DNA from: Pampus argenteus | Taxonomy: Eukaryota; Chordata; Actinopteri; Scombriformes; Stromateidae | DNA: 64,000 nucleotides | Reading direction: 5' to 3' | Assembly (NCBI GenBank): GCA_036937835.1 | Contig: CM072864.1 | Location: 3,080,001 to 3,144,000, forward strand | Part shown: piece by piece, positions 11,701 through 24,935 of the stretch | Numbering within the stretch: the first letter of the stretch is position 1 | How the letters are laid out: every line of letters starts with the position of its first letter | The notes under the pieces: model-generated | The model's database searches: none | Told to the model about the DNA's origin: nothing | Seen by the model: only the letters and a program-made list of their open reading frames with translations | Translations under genes and position numbers: made by a program

Positions 11701-14700
11701 TTATTCTCCCATTTCAAAGAAGGTGTGTGTGTGTGTGTGTGTGCTTGAAGTGTATAGCTGCGTCCAACCTGTGTATACTCTCTGGAATGAAGTGTTACGT
11801 GTGTGAATATTTGGTGAGCATAAACAAAAACAGCAGCACCACCCACTTAGTATGTTTGAAGATGCTTTTGGGTGGATGCCACTGTTTATGCGTGTGGATG
11901 TGAAGTGCATCTCAATATAGTGAGAGTGTGTGTGTGTGTGTGTGTGTGTGCCTACATATGTGTGCAGGTACGTATCTAATTAACTATGGTTCCCTATTGA
12001 CATGCTAATAAACAGATGAATAGCTGCAGATGTACAATAGGCCAAGTCAGTAATTTCAATATCATTTTCTATTAGCTCTGCATTGTGAGGATATCATCAT
12101 ATTGTATTTATGTTTTACAATATTATGCTGTATTGAATTACTAATTCTAAAAACAAACAAAAGTTATTAGTTAAAACTGCACGAATCAATATTAATTAAC
12201 AATGGATCAAGGATGCTGTTGGCTACACTAATATCATGTCTCAGGTTCTCATGACAAACTCTTGAAGCTGTGCAGTAAAAACTCTGACTTTCTGTGGTCA
12301 GAGATGAACTTACATGCAGTTTTAATAAGTTATGATAAAAGAGCAACATATAGAGGTCTGGTGAGTTTATATATATAAATATATATTAGTGTCTGTCTGC
12401 CGTATCTTCACCCACATACAGTAGTTCTTAGTTGCATGAAAATGTGGCCGTTTGTCTGCACCTCTCAGATGTGGGGTCTTTGCAGTTGAGTGGGTACTTG
12501 AGCTCGATGACATGGCCGTTCCTCTCGCGTAGGAGATCCTGTTGTTCGGTGTAATACTGCACCAGCTCGGCCAGCGTGGCGAACTTCTCGCCGCCGTACA
12601 GGTCGTAGTAGTCGCCCGAGTTCTGGATCTTAATGTGGGTCACCTCATCGTTACGCCTGGAGAAGGAGAAAAAATAATAAACAAATAAACAAACAGTCAC
12701 TCTGTTATTTTTCATACATATTAACAGAGGTGGAAGAATTTTCCTGTTTTTTCACTTGTTCCCTGCAGGAATTGAAACACCCACACACACACACACACGC
12801 TCATCCACTATATGCTCACACAAACAAAAATCGTCATCATACACACTTTTTTCGCCCACACTTAGTCACAGACTACAAACGCATACACACTGTAAAAAGG
12901 CCCTGATTATCAAGCCATCTGCTCCCATTTTAAACTCATTTTCTCAAGAACGCATTAAAGAATCTGCTGATGTGGTGACATCATTTCATTTGTCTGCCTC
13001 TCATACAACATATCTATATATCTATATACCTATATATATCTAAATCTATATATCTCTATATCTATATCTATATCTATATATATCTTTGTGCCAAAAAGCT
13101 ATTAATAAAAACAGAAACAAGCTATTACAGGTAAGAAAAGGTGAGAAAAAAGCCACACCGTGACACCGTGACTTTAAAAAATCAGTTTTATCGCACCTTG
13201 AAAACAACAAAAAAACAAATCTTCTCAGAGGGGATCATCTCTCTGTTTTAACACTGTGTCGTTTCCATAACGCGTTTGGAGGAAAAGCTGAATCGTGATT
13301 GCAGAACAGTAGAACAGAAACGCATTCAAACGCTGCTGAGCTCACAGACTGATAAGCCAGAAAACATTTGGTACCACTTTGCATATTCAAAGTCCTCTGG
13401 CTGGTTTGTATAGGTGAACACACACACACACACACACACTGACACACACACGCATACTTCTACTCTATAAGATATCCGCCTGGGAGCAAGGCGCAGGAGC
13501 GAAATGCAGCTCGGCTGAATATACTCGGGTTTTTTTCTATTTTCTCCATCTCCTCCTAGCAAAGATAATCAAAACATCCTGTAAACACACATGACGACAC
13601 ACAAACACAGGACGCACCTACAGCAGAGTTTAAGGGACCACGGGGGGGCGGGGGGGTCAGAGCAGTCTCTATCTGATCTGCAGGTTGAGATGTAACAGTC
13701 TCCTTCACTCTCTGCAAACTGATTATCAGCTAATGGTCATATCAAATGGCACAAATCCTACTTTTCTCATTCCCCTCATGAAATTCACTTTTTTTTTCTT
13801 TTCTTTTCTTTCCATCCTCCCACTAAACATATTGTAAATCCTCTCCTTTCTTCTATTCATCCATCCCATAATCCATCTCTCTCGTTCCCGCCATCCATCC
13901 ATCCTTCTCTCTCTTTCTCTCTCAGTGTTTCCTGGTAATTGCTTTATGGCTCTATTAGTGGCTGTTGGCAGGGTGCCACAGGTCTATGGCCCTGTTAAAA
14001 TGCCCCTCCTCAACTCTTTGGCCAAAGCCCCTTTTTTTCTCTCAGAGTTTAACACTATTAACTCTGGAATGAGCCAAACACATCCTATTAGATTTTCATT
14101 GGCTCCCCTGCTACTCTCCCTCTCTCAGACGTTGATAACCTTTATGGATGTGTGAACAATGTGACTGTCCGGCTCACTGCTTTCTATTCCAGCGCACGAC
14201 GACAGATTACTGTTTTACGGTTTTCTATCTTTTAATCCGTGTGTTGATGAAACAGAGTAAGAAATACAGGTGAGCTAGAAAATAGTTGTGAATGTTTTCG
14301 ATGCCATTTCATCCCATTCATGATATCAACTCAACCTGCAATGCAAGTCGAATTGGAGATTTATTGGTTTATTTATTTATGAAAAAATGACTGCAGCCCA
14401 TAAAGTCTTAATGACGGCTGTGCAGGATCAAAAACACTTTATGGTCCTCACACCTTTTAACATATGAGGATGCAACATGAAATAATAATGGGTCATTTGT
14501 TTTGTTTCATAATGAGAAGTACAACGTTGTTCCTCCTTTTCCCGACTAAACTTCTGTATTTTTTTATCCTGCAGAAATGATGTCAAGCATTCATTCAGCT
14601 GTCTGCTTATCTGACTTAAAATAGCACAATTTAAAAATACGACTTGCTTTGTAATTCTGAAATTACTGCTAATAATTAGTTGGATTTACTGATAACAACA

Positions 14701-16677
14701 AGCTGGATTAATCACAGCTATCATTCACATGATAATCACATATAACCAGGATATGTGAAATATATATCAACATATACTTTGACCTGAAGAATAAACAGGA
14801 ATTCAACTCAGTTTTCACTGTGTGTGTGTGTTTAATTTGAAGGTGTGATGATATCCTGCAGATCCAAGCGAGAAACGTTCGACCTTGATCATCCGGTGAA
14901 CTAGTTTGCATCGATAGGAACAACTGAGCAGAAGCACAAAGGCACATAATGTCAGCAGCTCTCTATCTGAACACGGCATCATCAGATCACATCTAGTCAG
15001 AGGAAAACAAAGAGCTTTAGTAATAAACCGTATTTAGATCTGTTCGACTAAACAAACTAATATACTGATTAGATTAAATTATTGCTTGTTTTGCCCTGAA
15101 GCAACTGAAAGCAATATGTTTCACTCGATACAGGCCGACCAAAATCGGGGCCATTTATCAAATTGAGAAAGAGGTTTTTTACTTCTATTAAACTCTTTCT
15201 GCATCTCGACAGACTGCTACGTTTTAAAATCTGACATTTCAGATATTATTCGTTCTTAGTGTCGAGAGCGATTGAAGAAGCTCTATATATAAATATATTA
15301 TATTATATTATATTATATTATATTATATTATATTATATTATATTATATTATATTATATTATATTATATTATATTATATTATATTCATTAGTAGCCTGTGT
15401 TCAGTTGTTTGTTTGTTGTATAGGTCATAGGTTTACTGTGGTTACGCTACATATGTGTGTTTGTTGACATGTAATGCCTCCGTTACACACAAACAGGAAG
15501 TCTGATGCTGAAAAGACTGTAAATAATATGACTAAGCCTCATATATACGCTTCATATCAACCATTAAATACATTCATAGAGCGACTTGACATGCACACAT
15601 GCTCCATTATTCAACTGTGTAAACCTAAAAATAACCTGGCTGCAGTGGAAACACATCCTAGTAAACCCAGGCAAGCATTATATAACACAGAGGATGGGAG
15701 AAAATCCATTTCCTCTCTGTGGTAATTTTCACTGCAAAATTCCCTCTTAAGAAAAGCCTTTAAAATTCACCCTGGAGGTCTTTAGAGTATATAAAGAGCA
15801 TGAAAAATGATGGAGGAAACTTGACCGGGCTGCTCTCCTTATAGAGTTGGACTTGGATGTAAATTATGGACAAACTTTTTCTGCTTCAAACTTTCCCCTT
15901 TTTTCTCGACTCTTTTGAGTTTCATGAAACTGAATTGATTCACGTTCTGAAAACCCTCAAAAATCTCTCATTAGTGTCGCTGACTTTCAGCCTTCAGACG
16001 CTGTTGAGCAGCAGCTCTGTGCGAGCCCTCCTCCTCCTCCTCCTCCTCCTCTTCTTCTTCTTCTACTCACCTCCTGGGCCAAAGAAGAAGAGAGGTGGTG
16101 GAGATAAGAGGAGGAGAGGCAGAGAGAGGAAGATAAGACACAGACACACACACACACAGAGAGACAACAGACTCCCTCAGCATTCATTACACTCATGCAC
16201 AGTGACTGTCCAACTCATAATGGCCTTGGCAAGATGAAACCCGGCTAATGAGAGGCTAATTAGCTCTGATAAGACACTATACTGCGTGTGTGTGTGTGTG
16301 TGCATGTGTGAGTTAGGTAGCATGATACGCTAGCCAAGAATAACAATAGATACATATACATAATTGAGTAATTATCTTTGCTATATTCCAATATTTTTTT
16401 CTAATGTCTGACACACTCATCAAAAAGTCAACATGTTGCATAATAAGTATTAAAAAGGGAATAAATCACTTTCTAGTGTTAAAAAACAAACAAACCTGGA
16501 AGAATTTGTGACACTTCAGGTGATAAAGTAAAAGCAGTAAATGCTAAAAACATATTTAACAGATAAGATTGTGTTATTTCCTTTTATCACTTTAACATAA
16601 ACTCTGCTTCCTGCTAGTTGAAAGTGACCTACCTTCACTGGCAGGTGGTGAAGTAGTGCACACTGACCGCTTGACCT

Positions 16678-16728
<51 letters not shown>

Positions 16729-16919
16729 TGTGTTTAGGTCTGTCAAGACCACAAACTGTGGCTACGATTCACCCCACCAACCTTCCTGCGGTGTGCATGA
16801 TTTACGACATGCCCACAATCCAAAGTCAGTGAAGGTCAACGTCTTAACAGGTCTCCTCACTCTTAACATTATTTAAAAGCTTGTCTAACCGCCCTGTTTC
16901 CTTTTCCTCTTTCTGTTTC

Positions 16920-16965
<46 letters not shown>

Positions 16966-19900
16966 TCTCTCTCTCCAGTCACCAAATGTGTTTGAGGCTT
17001 TCTTCCAGGCGCTTGGCCAACTATTGTAGGTTATCTCTTAAAAGCTTCCGTTGCCAAGGAAGAGCCATTCTTCAAACTCTCTCTTCTTCTTCTTCTATCT
17101 CCGTTTGTTTCAGGCTCTCTGTTATCAACGCAGCATTTTAGTGCCAGAAGTTTCACATTGTCTGCAACACACCAGGGTTCTCCATTAAAGAGATTAAGAG
17201 AACCGAGGTTTTAAGGGTCCAGATGACAGGTTTCAAACGGTGCTTGTTCGACTAACCTCTGCTCCACTCTCTGCTGCCCAAAATCAGGATTTTCGGGCCA
17301 ATTTGTGTCAGAATGTTATCGTGCATTCCCCGTCTGTTATCTAACATGTTCCTAGAAACACTCACACAAAACAGCTTCTGTGTAAATGCCATCTATTGAC
17401 AATGACGAAATGTTGCGTCACTTGCTGACCCATTGGTAGGAATTTCTGAGGTTTTTAAGGCCTCCCCACATCCGAGTCACTCCTCATTCTCAGACAGAAA
17501 ACTGACTCTGACTTCTGCACTGCTTTTAGTCGTCTGGCCGGTTGGACTTTTAAAAATCAGTGCGAATTGGAGCAAAGTGTTGAAGCAAAGAGCCTAAAAT
17601 GTAAATACCACAATGATTATTTTCCATTTGGCAGGGTAGACTGCACAGAGAGAACCACTCGCCTCTCTAATCACCCCTCCGGCCTCGCAGCACGGCAGCA
17701 CCGAGGCTTTGTTTGTTCTCAGGGCTGAACTTTGAACCGGTAAGAATAGCGAGGCGAAAAAAAAAAAAAAGTCTGATGGTGATCAACAAAAACAATACAG
17801 AGAGGAGGCGAGGAGAGGATTTACCTGACAGAGAGGGTGAAATCCCCTGGATTGCTCTTGCTGGGTCGGGCCAGGAAACTGCCGTGGACGCCCCGGGTCA
17901 ACAGGAGCTGCTCTGCCTCGATTCCGGTGATGTTGGGGTGGAACCACCTGTAAGAAAGGAGACAAACGAGTGGTCAGATGTGTCCCATCACCTTCTTATG
18001 GAGACAAAACAGGCTCCAACGAGACGTCCATCCTTCCCTCACACGCTTGTTTTAATTAGCCCAACGTGACATGCATCTTTTGTTTCTGTTGACGCTTTAG
18101 GTCAAACTACATCGGTAAATAAATCGAGCGCTCCTTTCCAACGCTCATCAGATGACACGTCTAGTGATGTCAACACAAAAACAACTTGCAGCAGCTTAAA
18201 GTGGAAGTCATGCTGAAAGCTAACAATTTAAAGACGGTTTCATATCTTTATTCTTCTTCTTTCTCTGACATTTATTTCATGATGAATCGAAATAATCGAT
18301 CAATACGTACAAACTGTGCGTCCTGTTTGCCCTGCGTTGTTTTGAAAAAGCAGCTTTACAGCACTACAAAGCCAACGCTAATGATTACACATCACTTCCT
18401 GTGTTGCAAATCACTGCAGGCAAATATTTATCTCATCTACATCTCGAGTATGTTGACCGATCTTCTGCTCTTACTGACGCTGCCTCTTATCCAAACCGCA
18501 TCGTATTCATTATTCACAAACATAAAGCGGGTACGCTACATGTTCACAGTGGTGCTTGGTGAGTTGAGCAGTGAGTGGATGCAGCAGTGGATGGCTGCAT
18601 GTCAGCTGTGTGGATTTACAGCTCATGTTTAAGCAGGGATCATTGGGTTAAACCTCCCTAACTACTGTGAGCCACTGCTGGCTAATCCAATGCACCATTA
18701 CCCATCCAGGGTTTGACAAAACTAACAGGAAATATGTCAAGAATTAATCGAAAAAATTAATGAAAAAATGCTATAATATTGAGTAAAGATAATCTTCAAA
18801 ATATGACATAAACAGTCCAACAGGAGGCAGAGATAGAAGGACAGCTGACAACTGTAAGTATAAGTCAGAAGTTTAGACGCATCTTTCCATTCAAATGAAT
18901 GAAAAAAAGTGTGTCTGAACTTTTAAATGTTTCTGGGGAAATAAAAAACAAACAAACAAACAAATAAACAAACAGACAACAATGTAGAAATCCTGAAAGT
19001 AACACCAGATTTTAAAGAAAACTCTGTGGATCAATGACCAGCTGGTAGGAATTGATGGAAAATTAATCAATGCATCATATAAGCTCGATGAATTTACTGG
19101 ATTTCATTTAGTTAAAACTTTCTTTTTTTGACAAAACAATATAAATAATAAATATAATAGTTGTAGGAGTTTAAAGGTGTAGCTGTTAAATGCTGCACCT
19201 TCTCCTCCCTCCACCTACACACAGATTAAACTGTCCAACAGGCTGATCTGTGTATTCATTGATTCGTTATTGGAAATGAAAAATGACTCGTCAGATCATC
19301 CAAATACGGAAAAAAAAAAAAGAAAAAAAAGAAAGAAGAATGTAAATATCAATTAAAAACAGACACTGACACATAGATATGAGTCATGGAAATGGTGCCT
19401 TTCACATCCTAAATCACATCCTTTCACCGCCATCCGCGACACATCACAAAGGCTTATTATTGATTATTATAACCCGGCGGAGAGAACGAGCGGTGGGCGG
19501 CACAAAAGCGCCTTCATTGAAGCTCACGCTGAGAAGATAATATCTGAAAAAGCTTCAACAGCGGACGAGCATTTAGGCCTTTCTGCTTCTGTACGACACA
19601 AACTCATGACGGTAAGATAAAAATAAGACTCATGTGTCAGCTCAGCAGATCTCGTGTCACTTCAGAGCGGCTGATGCACACCGGCGGTCACTGCCGGCGC
19701 AAACGTCTGAATGTTGTCAACGTTACGCGGCACAATAATGCGTTCGATATACATCCTCAGGGGGACATGTGGAAGACATGTGGAAGACATGTGGAAGACA
19801 TGTGGGAGACATGTGGAAGACATGTGGGGGAACGACACCTCTTCATCGTGCTCATCGAGGATCCTCTATTGTTGCAGGTATTTTAATAAAAATCCTGGAC

Positions 19901-20963
19901 TGGACCAGCTCTCCACAGACTGACCACACCACTTCATACCAGACATCTGACCCAGACGGCAGACTGCACCTGACCCCCTTATCCCCACCCGGGGGGGGGG
20001 GGGGGGGGGGTGCCGGGAAACTGATCTGCTGCGCTTTCTCTCATTCCAGGAGCCTAGAGAGCAGATTATAGGAGGAACTTTACCAATAATAAATAACCGA
20101 TTACAAGGGGATTAGTCATAAATACATGTAGGAGCGGAGGAGGAATGAAACAAGGCCCTCAGTGTGACATTAGAAATGCTGCTGGCGGGGAGGTTTGTAG
20201 ACTGATAGTAAACCAGTCAAAGTGTCTGAGAGTATTACATGTATATTAGATGTGTGTATCTGCATATCACATATAGGTCAGAGAGAAAACTAACTGACAT
20301 GTAATCAAAAAGTGCTTTTTCTTATGAAATCATGGATTTTTTTTGCGATACTGTCTGCTGTGTTTTTATTATCGTTTATATTTCCAGATATCTATATGTA
20401 GGGTTGGATAGTGTTCAACTTATTTCAATACTGGAGCCAATACAGCATCTTGAGTGTTGGTTCAGATAGCATAGAAATACTTCTTAATAATATATAATAA
20501 TACTTTGTATTAATATCTCTTAAATCGGTCTTTTTATGACGTGTGTACAGATATCATCAGCAACAAGGTGATACAGCCTGATATATCGGCTAACGAGGAG
20601 CATGAACTGATTGCAGCGGATGGAAATTTTGCAATGGACATGGCAATATGATCGCCTCTATTTATATGTTTTATTTATTGTTGTTTGTCCATTTGTGACA
20701 GCTCTTTCCTTATGAAACAACTGAAACTGCCATTGACAGGTCACGGGTGTCAGCTGGTGGACAGATTACTCGTGGTATTGTTTTTAATCCTACACACAGA
20801 TTCATACGGAAAAAATAATGACAACAACAACAACAAAAAAAAAAAGAAAGCCTTATGTCACTATCACTAATCCATATCTAATCCTTCATCTCATCGCTTC
20901 TGTCGCTCGTCAAATCATCAAAACAACGGAGTCGGACTGGAACCGGGAACCTGGACCAACGCT

Positions 20964-21003
<40 letters not shown>

Positions 21004-24000
21004 CAGCAGAACTAAAGGCATCATTTAAGATCAGAGGAGGAGTTTAGACAAGTGTGGGAAGAAAATACGCTCAAACTGAACGTGACCGTTTGTGCCCTAC
21101 CTCACCATTGTGGTCGAAGCCTGCCACAGCCCCTTGATTCAGCAGCCTCAGAGCACTGGGCACTGTTACACAAGGGAGGGCGGTAGGTAGCGAGGGAGAT
21201 ATAGAGACGAAAAGGGGAAGGGTGGGGTTGGTGGGGGGGCCTGTAAAAGTGTTACTGGGTTAGATAGAGTGAGACAGTGAGAGAGAAACGACAGAGAAGC
21301 TATGTAAGAGTGTTAGAGGGGGCGGGGGCCTCTTAATCTGGGATTTGGACGAGCGTGAGCAGGCCTGATACCAACACCCATCAGTGCTATCGGGCGCCCT
21401 CCCTCCTTCCCCACCTCAGACTAATGTGACAGGTGCTGGCTGACTGCTCCAACCACCTTCTGCTCTCCTCCCTCGCCCTCACCTTCTCTCCCCCTGTTGT
21501 AACCTAAGAGGTCAGCGACTGTCTGATGGCTCGGCTCCAAAGCCCACTCTCTGATCCTAAAGCTAACAGAGCTTTCTCTGGCTGTAACACAGACTAGACC
21601 GGGCCAGGCCAGGCCAGATCAGATCAGGGTGCCCGCTTTTGCAGGAGGTACAAGGTCCCTGCCATCTTGTCGGGAGGCTAAATGCAACAGCTGTGTTGCC
21701 TGTGCCTGGAGATTACACCTAATCGTGCGTGGCGTAGTTACATCGGATCATAGTTAGCCCTCGCCAAGCTAAACCTCCCCCAATCCAGCCAATTCAGCAA
21801 GTATGCCATTAGGCTATTAATTTTGCAGGGATGGGTTAGAGAGCCTTATAGATGAGCTAGAAAATAAAGCATTAGCCTGTAGCGTGGCTCCTGATGACCT
21901 CACAACGACCTCCAGATTAGCAACGACCTCAAGAACAGGTACACTTTGATTGGAGACACTTTTTAAGGTGTCCCCTTCTGTCATTATTAATCACATTATT
22001 AAGCATATTTTTTTTATATCCCGTCTGACAACACTGTATAAATAAAAAGGTCGTTCATTATATTTTGTAGTTAACTCCACACCTATAAATTGACTAACAA
22101 GACTAAGAGACGACAGACACGCAGGACGAAGGACAAAACTAAAATTTATTGTCCAATAGTGGTGTGGAGACATCTAGCTGTAAACCACAAATATCAACCT
22201 GCTGGCGGCGCCGGAGGTCATAAGGTCACAGACGGACACCATGGTCACATCCAGAAGTGGCTAAAAATATCAAAGCCGGATGAACCACATAGTGTTGTAA
22301 ACAACACAAACCAAGCTGTTTTTGTACATTTTACCCAATAAATGGATCAATGGATCAACGCATCCATGTACCTGTACAATATACAGTATTGGCATTATGG
22401 CAGGAGGGAAATATTTTTATTTTTTTCCCACATAATGTTGCAGCTTTTCGACTTTGTAGGTCAACTAAGCAAAAAAAAAAAGAAGTTTGGTTTAGGCCAG
22501 TAAGCTTTTCCATATAATACAACCCAACTGAACATTTCATAAATCGTCTCTCTTACACAAGACGATTTACTGTCACACTGAAGCCTTTCTGCATACTAAG
22601 TATTCAAATTCAAACGACCTTTTGCTGCAAACTGTCTCGACATTATATTCTTATATTCATTATATTATATTCTACTAAATTACATGTTTATCAAAAAGCA
22701 ACCAGAGTGATTCACTTTTTAAAATGTGAACATATTACAGGCCTGTGGTTACGTTTTCTGTAACCTTATTGACGAATCTGCACAGACCCAACAGACCCAA
22801 CAGACCCAGCAGACCCAACAGACCCAGCAGACCCAACAGACCCAGCAGACCCAACAGACCCAACAGACCCAACAAACCCAACAAACCCAACAGACCCAAC
22901 AGACCCAGCAGACCCAACTGACCCAGCAGACCCAACAGACCCAACAGACCCAACAGACCCAACAAACCCAACAGACCCAACAGACCCAGCAGACCCAGCA
23001 GACCCAACTGACCCAACAGACCCAACAGACCCAGCAGACCCAGCAGACCCAACTGACCCAACAGACCCAACAGACCCAACTGACCCTACAGACCCAACAG
23101 ACCCAACTGACCCAACAGACCCAGCTACTTACAGCCAGAAGTAAACCCGTGACCTTTTACGTTTTGGTGAAATACTTTTTTTGGAGCGTAGTCTGATTTT
23201 GGTTAAGATTCAAACACCGTCCTTTTCATACCAGTCAGATCAAACAAGAGATTTTAGTTTTAATTATGGGACTCATTTCCCCATAAATGTCACTCCGAGG
23301 CTCTTCATAGGCTTTTTTATTTATTTATTATTTATATATTATTTAACTATTATTTTGTGATGATGAGGCCGTCTGCGTTCGTCGTGTATACGTGAAGGAC
23401 AAAACGTATTTGCCCTTTTCTCTTTTCTGTGTGTGTTGCCCTGTTTAATAATTAACCTTTAGGCCATCACTCAACAAGAAATGCTTGTAGAAACAAAATC
23501 TGGTTATTAGCAACCAGTGACATAAAGACTTAGAGTATGTGGACATGATGAAGTATATGTAAAAATACCTGTTATATCGCTTATATGGCTGCATGGTTCC
23601 TGTTTAAAACACTTATTACAGTGTAAATTTAACCCTGACGGGTTCAGACTTTCATTTTCATTTCATTTCCACGCTGTCAGTTAAAAGATTATCGGTTGAC
23701 ACTTACTGTAAGTCACATAAATCTCCTCTGTGTGTCTCCAGTAGATAAACTCTGCTTACTAATCAGCATACAGCATGTCCAGATATTCATAAAAAAAATA
23801 TTTAAAAAAAAGCTGTGAAGAAGACATATCTGACACTGCCAGCCTTGTTTAAAGGACAAGTGAAATAAATATCAGCTAATAACTGTATGTTGTACTGATA
23901 ATGAACACTAAGACAAGCCAATAATACTAATAATAATAAAATATTAGTATCATAAAAGCACAGATCCACACATATTTATGTATTTATGTTATATTTTAGT

Positions 24001-24635
24001 CATTTTGGGAAGACTTTTAAAACGGACTGAACAGCATGCCCTTCCTACATAAATATCCATAGCCGCTCCTTATCTCTCCCTTCTTCCTCCTCCCCTCCTC
24101 AGATCATAACTGCAGGAGCTACAGTGACTCAGGGCTTTCCATGAATAGGATTCTCTTTGACAACTACCAGGCGCCTCATTTCCCCGCATCTGGCCTTGGG
24201 CAGTGAGAGAAAGAGACAGAAACAAGACAAAGACAACGAGATTTCAAATAGCCTGGTATTGTGTGATGAGACGCCGATAGGGAAAGGAGAGAAGAAAATG
24301 AATGTACTGTGGGAGAGACAGAGGCAGCTGGGAGCTGCAGGATAGGCCTCTGGCTGGTTGAAGGGAAACAGGCCCAGTGTGCATGCAGCCACCACTCTAT
24401 CCTCTTACATAATGTCTCAAGTTCAATATAGCCCTGGTCGGCTATTTAAAGCAACACACGTCTAGGCCCGCTGACAAAAAGGTGATATACTTAGTAGTCG
24501 CAGCGCAGCATGAAAGCCTCAGCGAGGGCTATATTGGTCACAGACAAGCCCCAGTGTCCAGTGTGGATTTTTGGTAATGTTGCAGATATTTTTAGTCCAG
24601 CTGATGATCTGGGGGTATTTACATGAGGTGCAAAA

Positions 24636-24672
<37 letters not shown>

Positions 24673-24893
24673 GCTTTACTTCTCTGTGTGGCACCAGGCA
24701 GCTAAACTTAGGCAATCACTGCACATGTGCACAGGAAAATAACTAGACTGATTAAGAAGAACGACAGTGGTGGACATGACAAATGATTGAAAACATTCAA
24801 ACACATCTTATAGTGCAGGATATGCATCGTTTGTTGCTTTAATATGATGGGGTCAGTAAGACTATTCAAACAGTAGCTGAGGCCGTTATAGTG

Positions 24894-24935
<42 letters not shown>

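Larger units (their letters stand above)
12657..17824 (-). other. ptpn6: ptpn6 intron 2
   Basis: Five kilobases without an exon. Contents: TATATC-type repeats (about 13012-13083), a (TATTA)n array (15296-15384), a CTC/CTT to GAA/GAG mirror-like tract (about 16029-16135), a long TG/CG tract (16679-16734) and a CT tract (about 16912-16976). Confidence 0.65.
17948..21100 (-). other. ptpn6: ptpn6 intron 1
   Basis: No exon seen. It contains an 11-bp minisatellite (19764-19829), a run of about 20 G (19991-20010), a CA tract (about 20968-21001) and AT-rich DNA with a possible degenerate transposon-like block at about 20401-20620. Confidence 0.6.

Noticed and set aside
20401..20620. Possible second transposon remnant
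   Set aside because: The composition looks repeat-like, but no terminal inverted repeats or target duplication could be seen, so it is not called as a feature.
22783..23124. CRISPR-like array
   Set aside because: Units are 9 bp and contiguous with no unique spacers, in a vertebrate genome.
22726..23196. Long open frame of repeated Gln-Thr-Gln
   Set aside because: It is the 9-bp minisatellite read as protein. The unit is a multiple of three without stops, and there are no splice sites or conserved ends. It lies in a ptpn6 intron.
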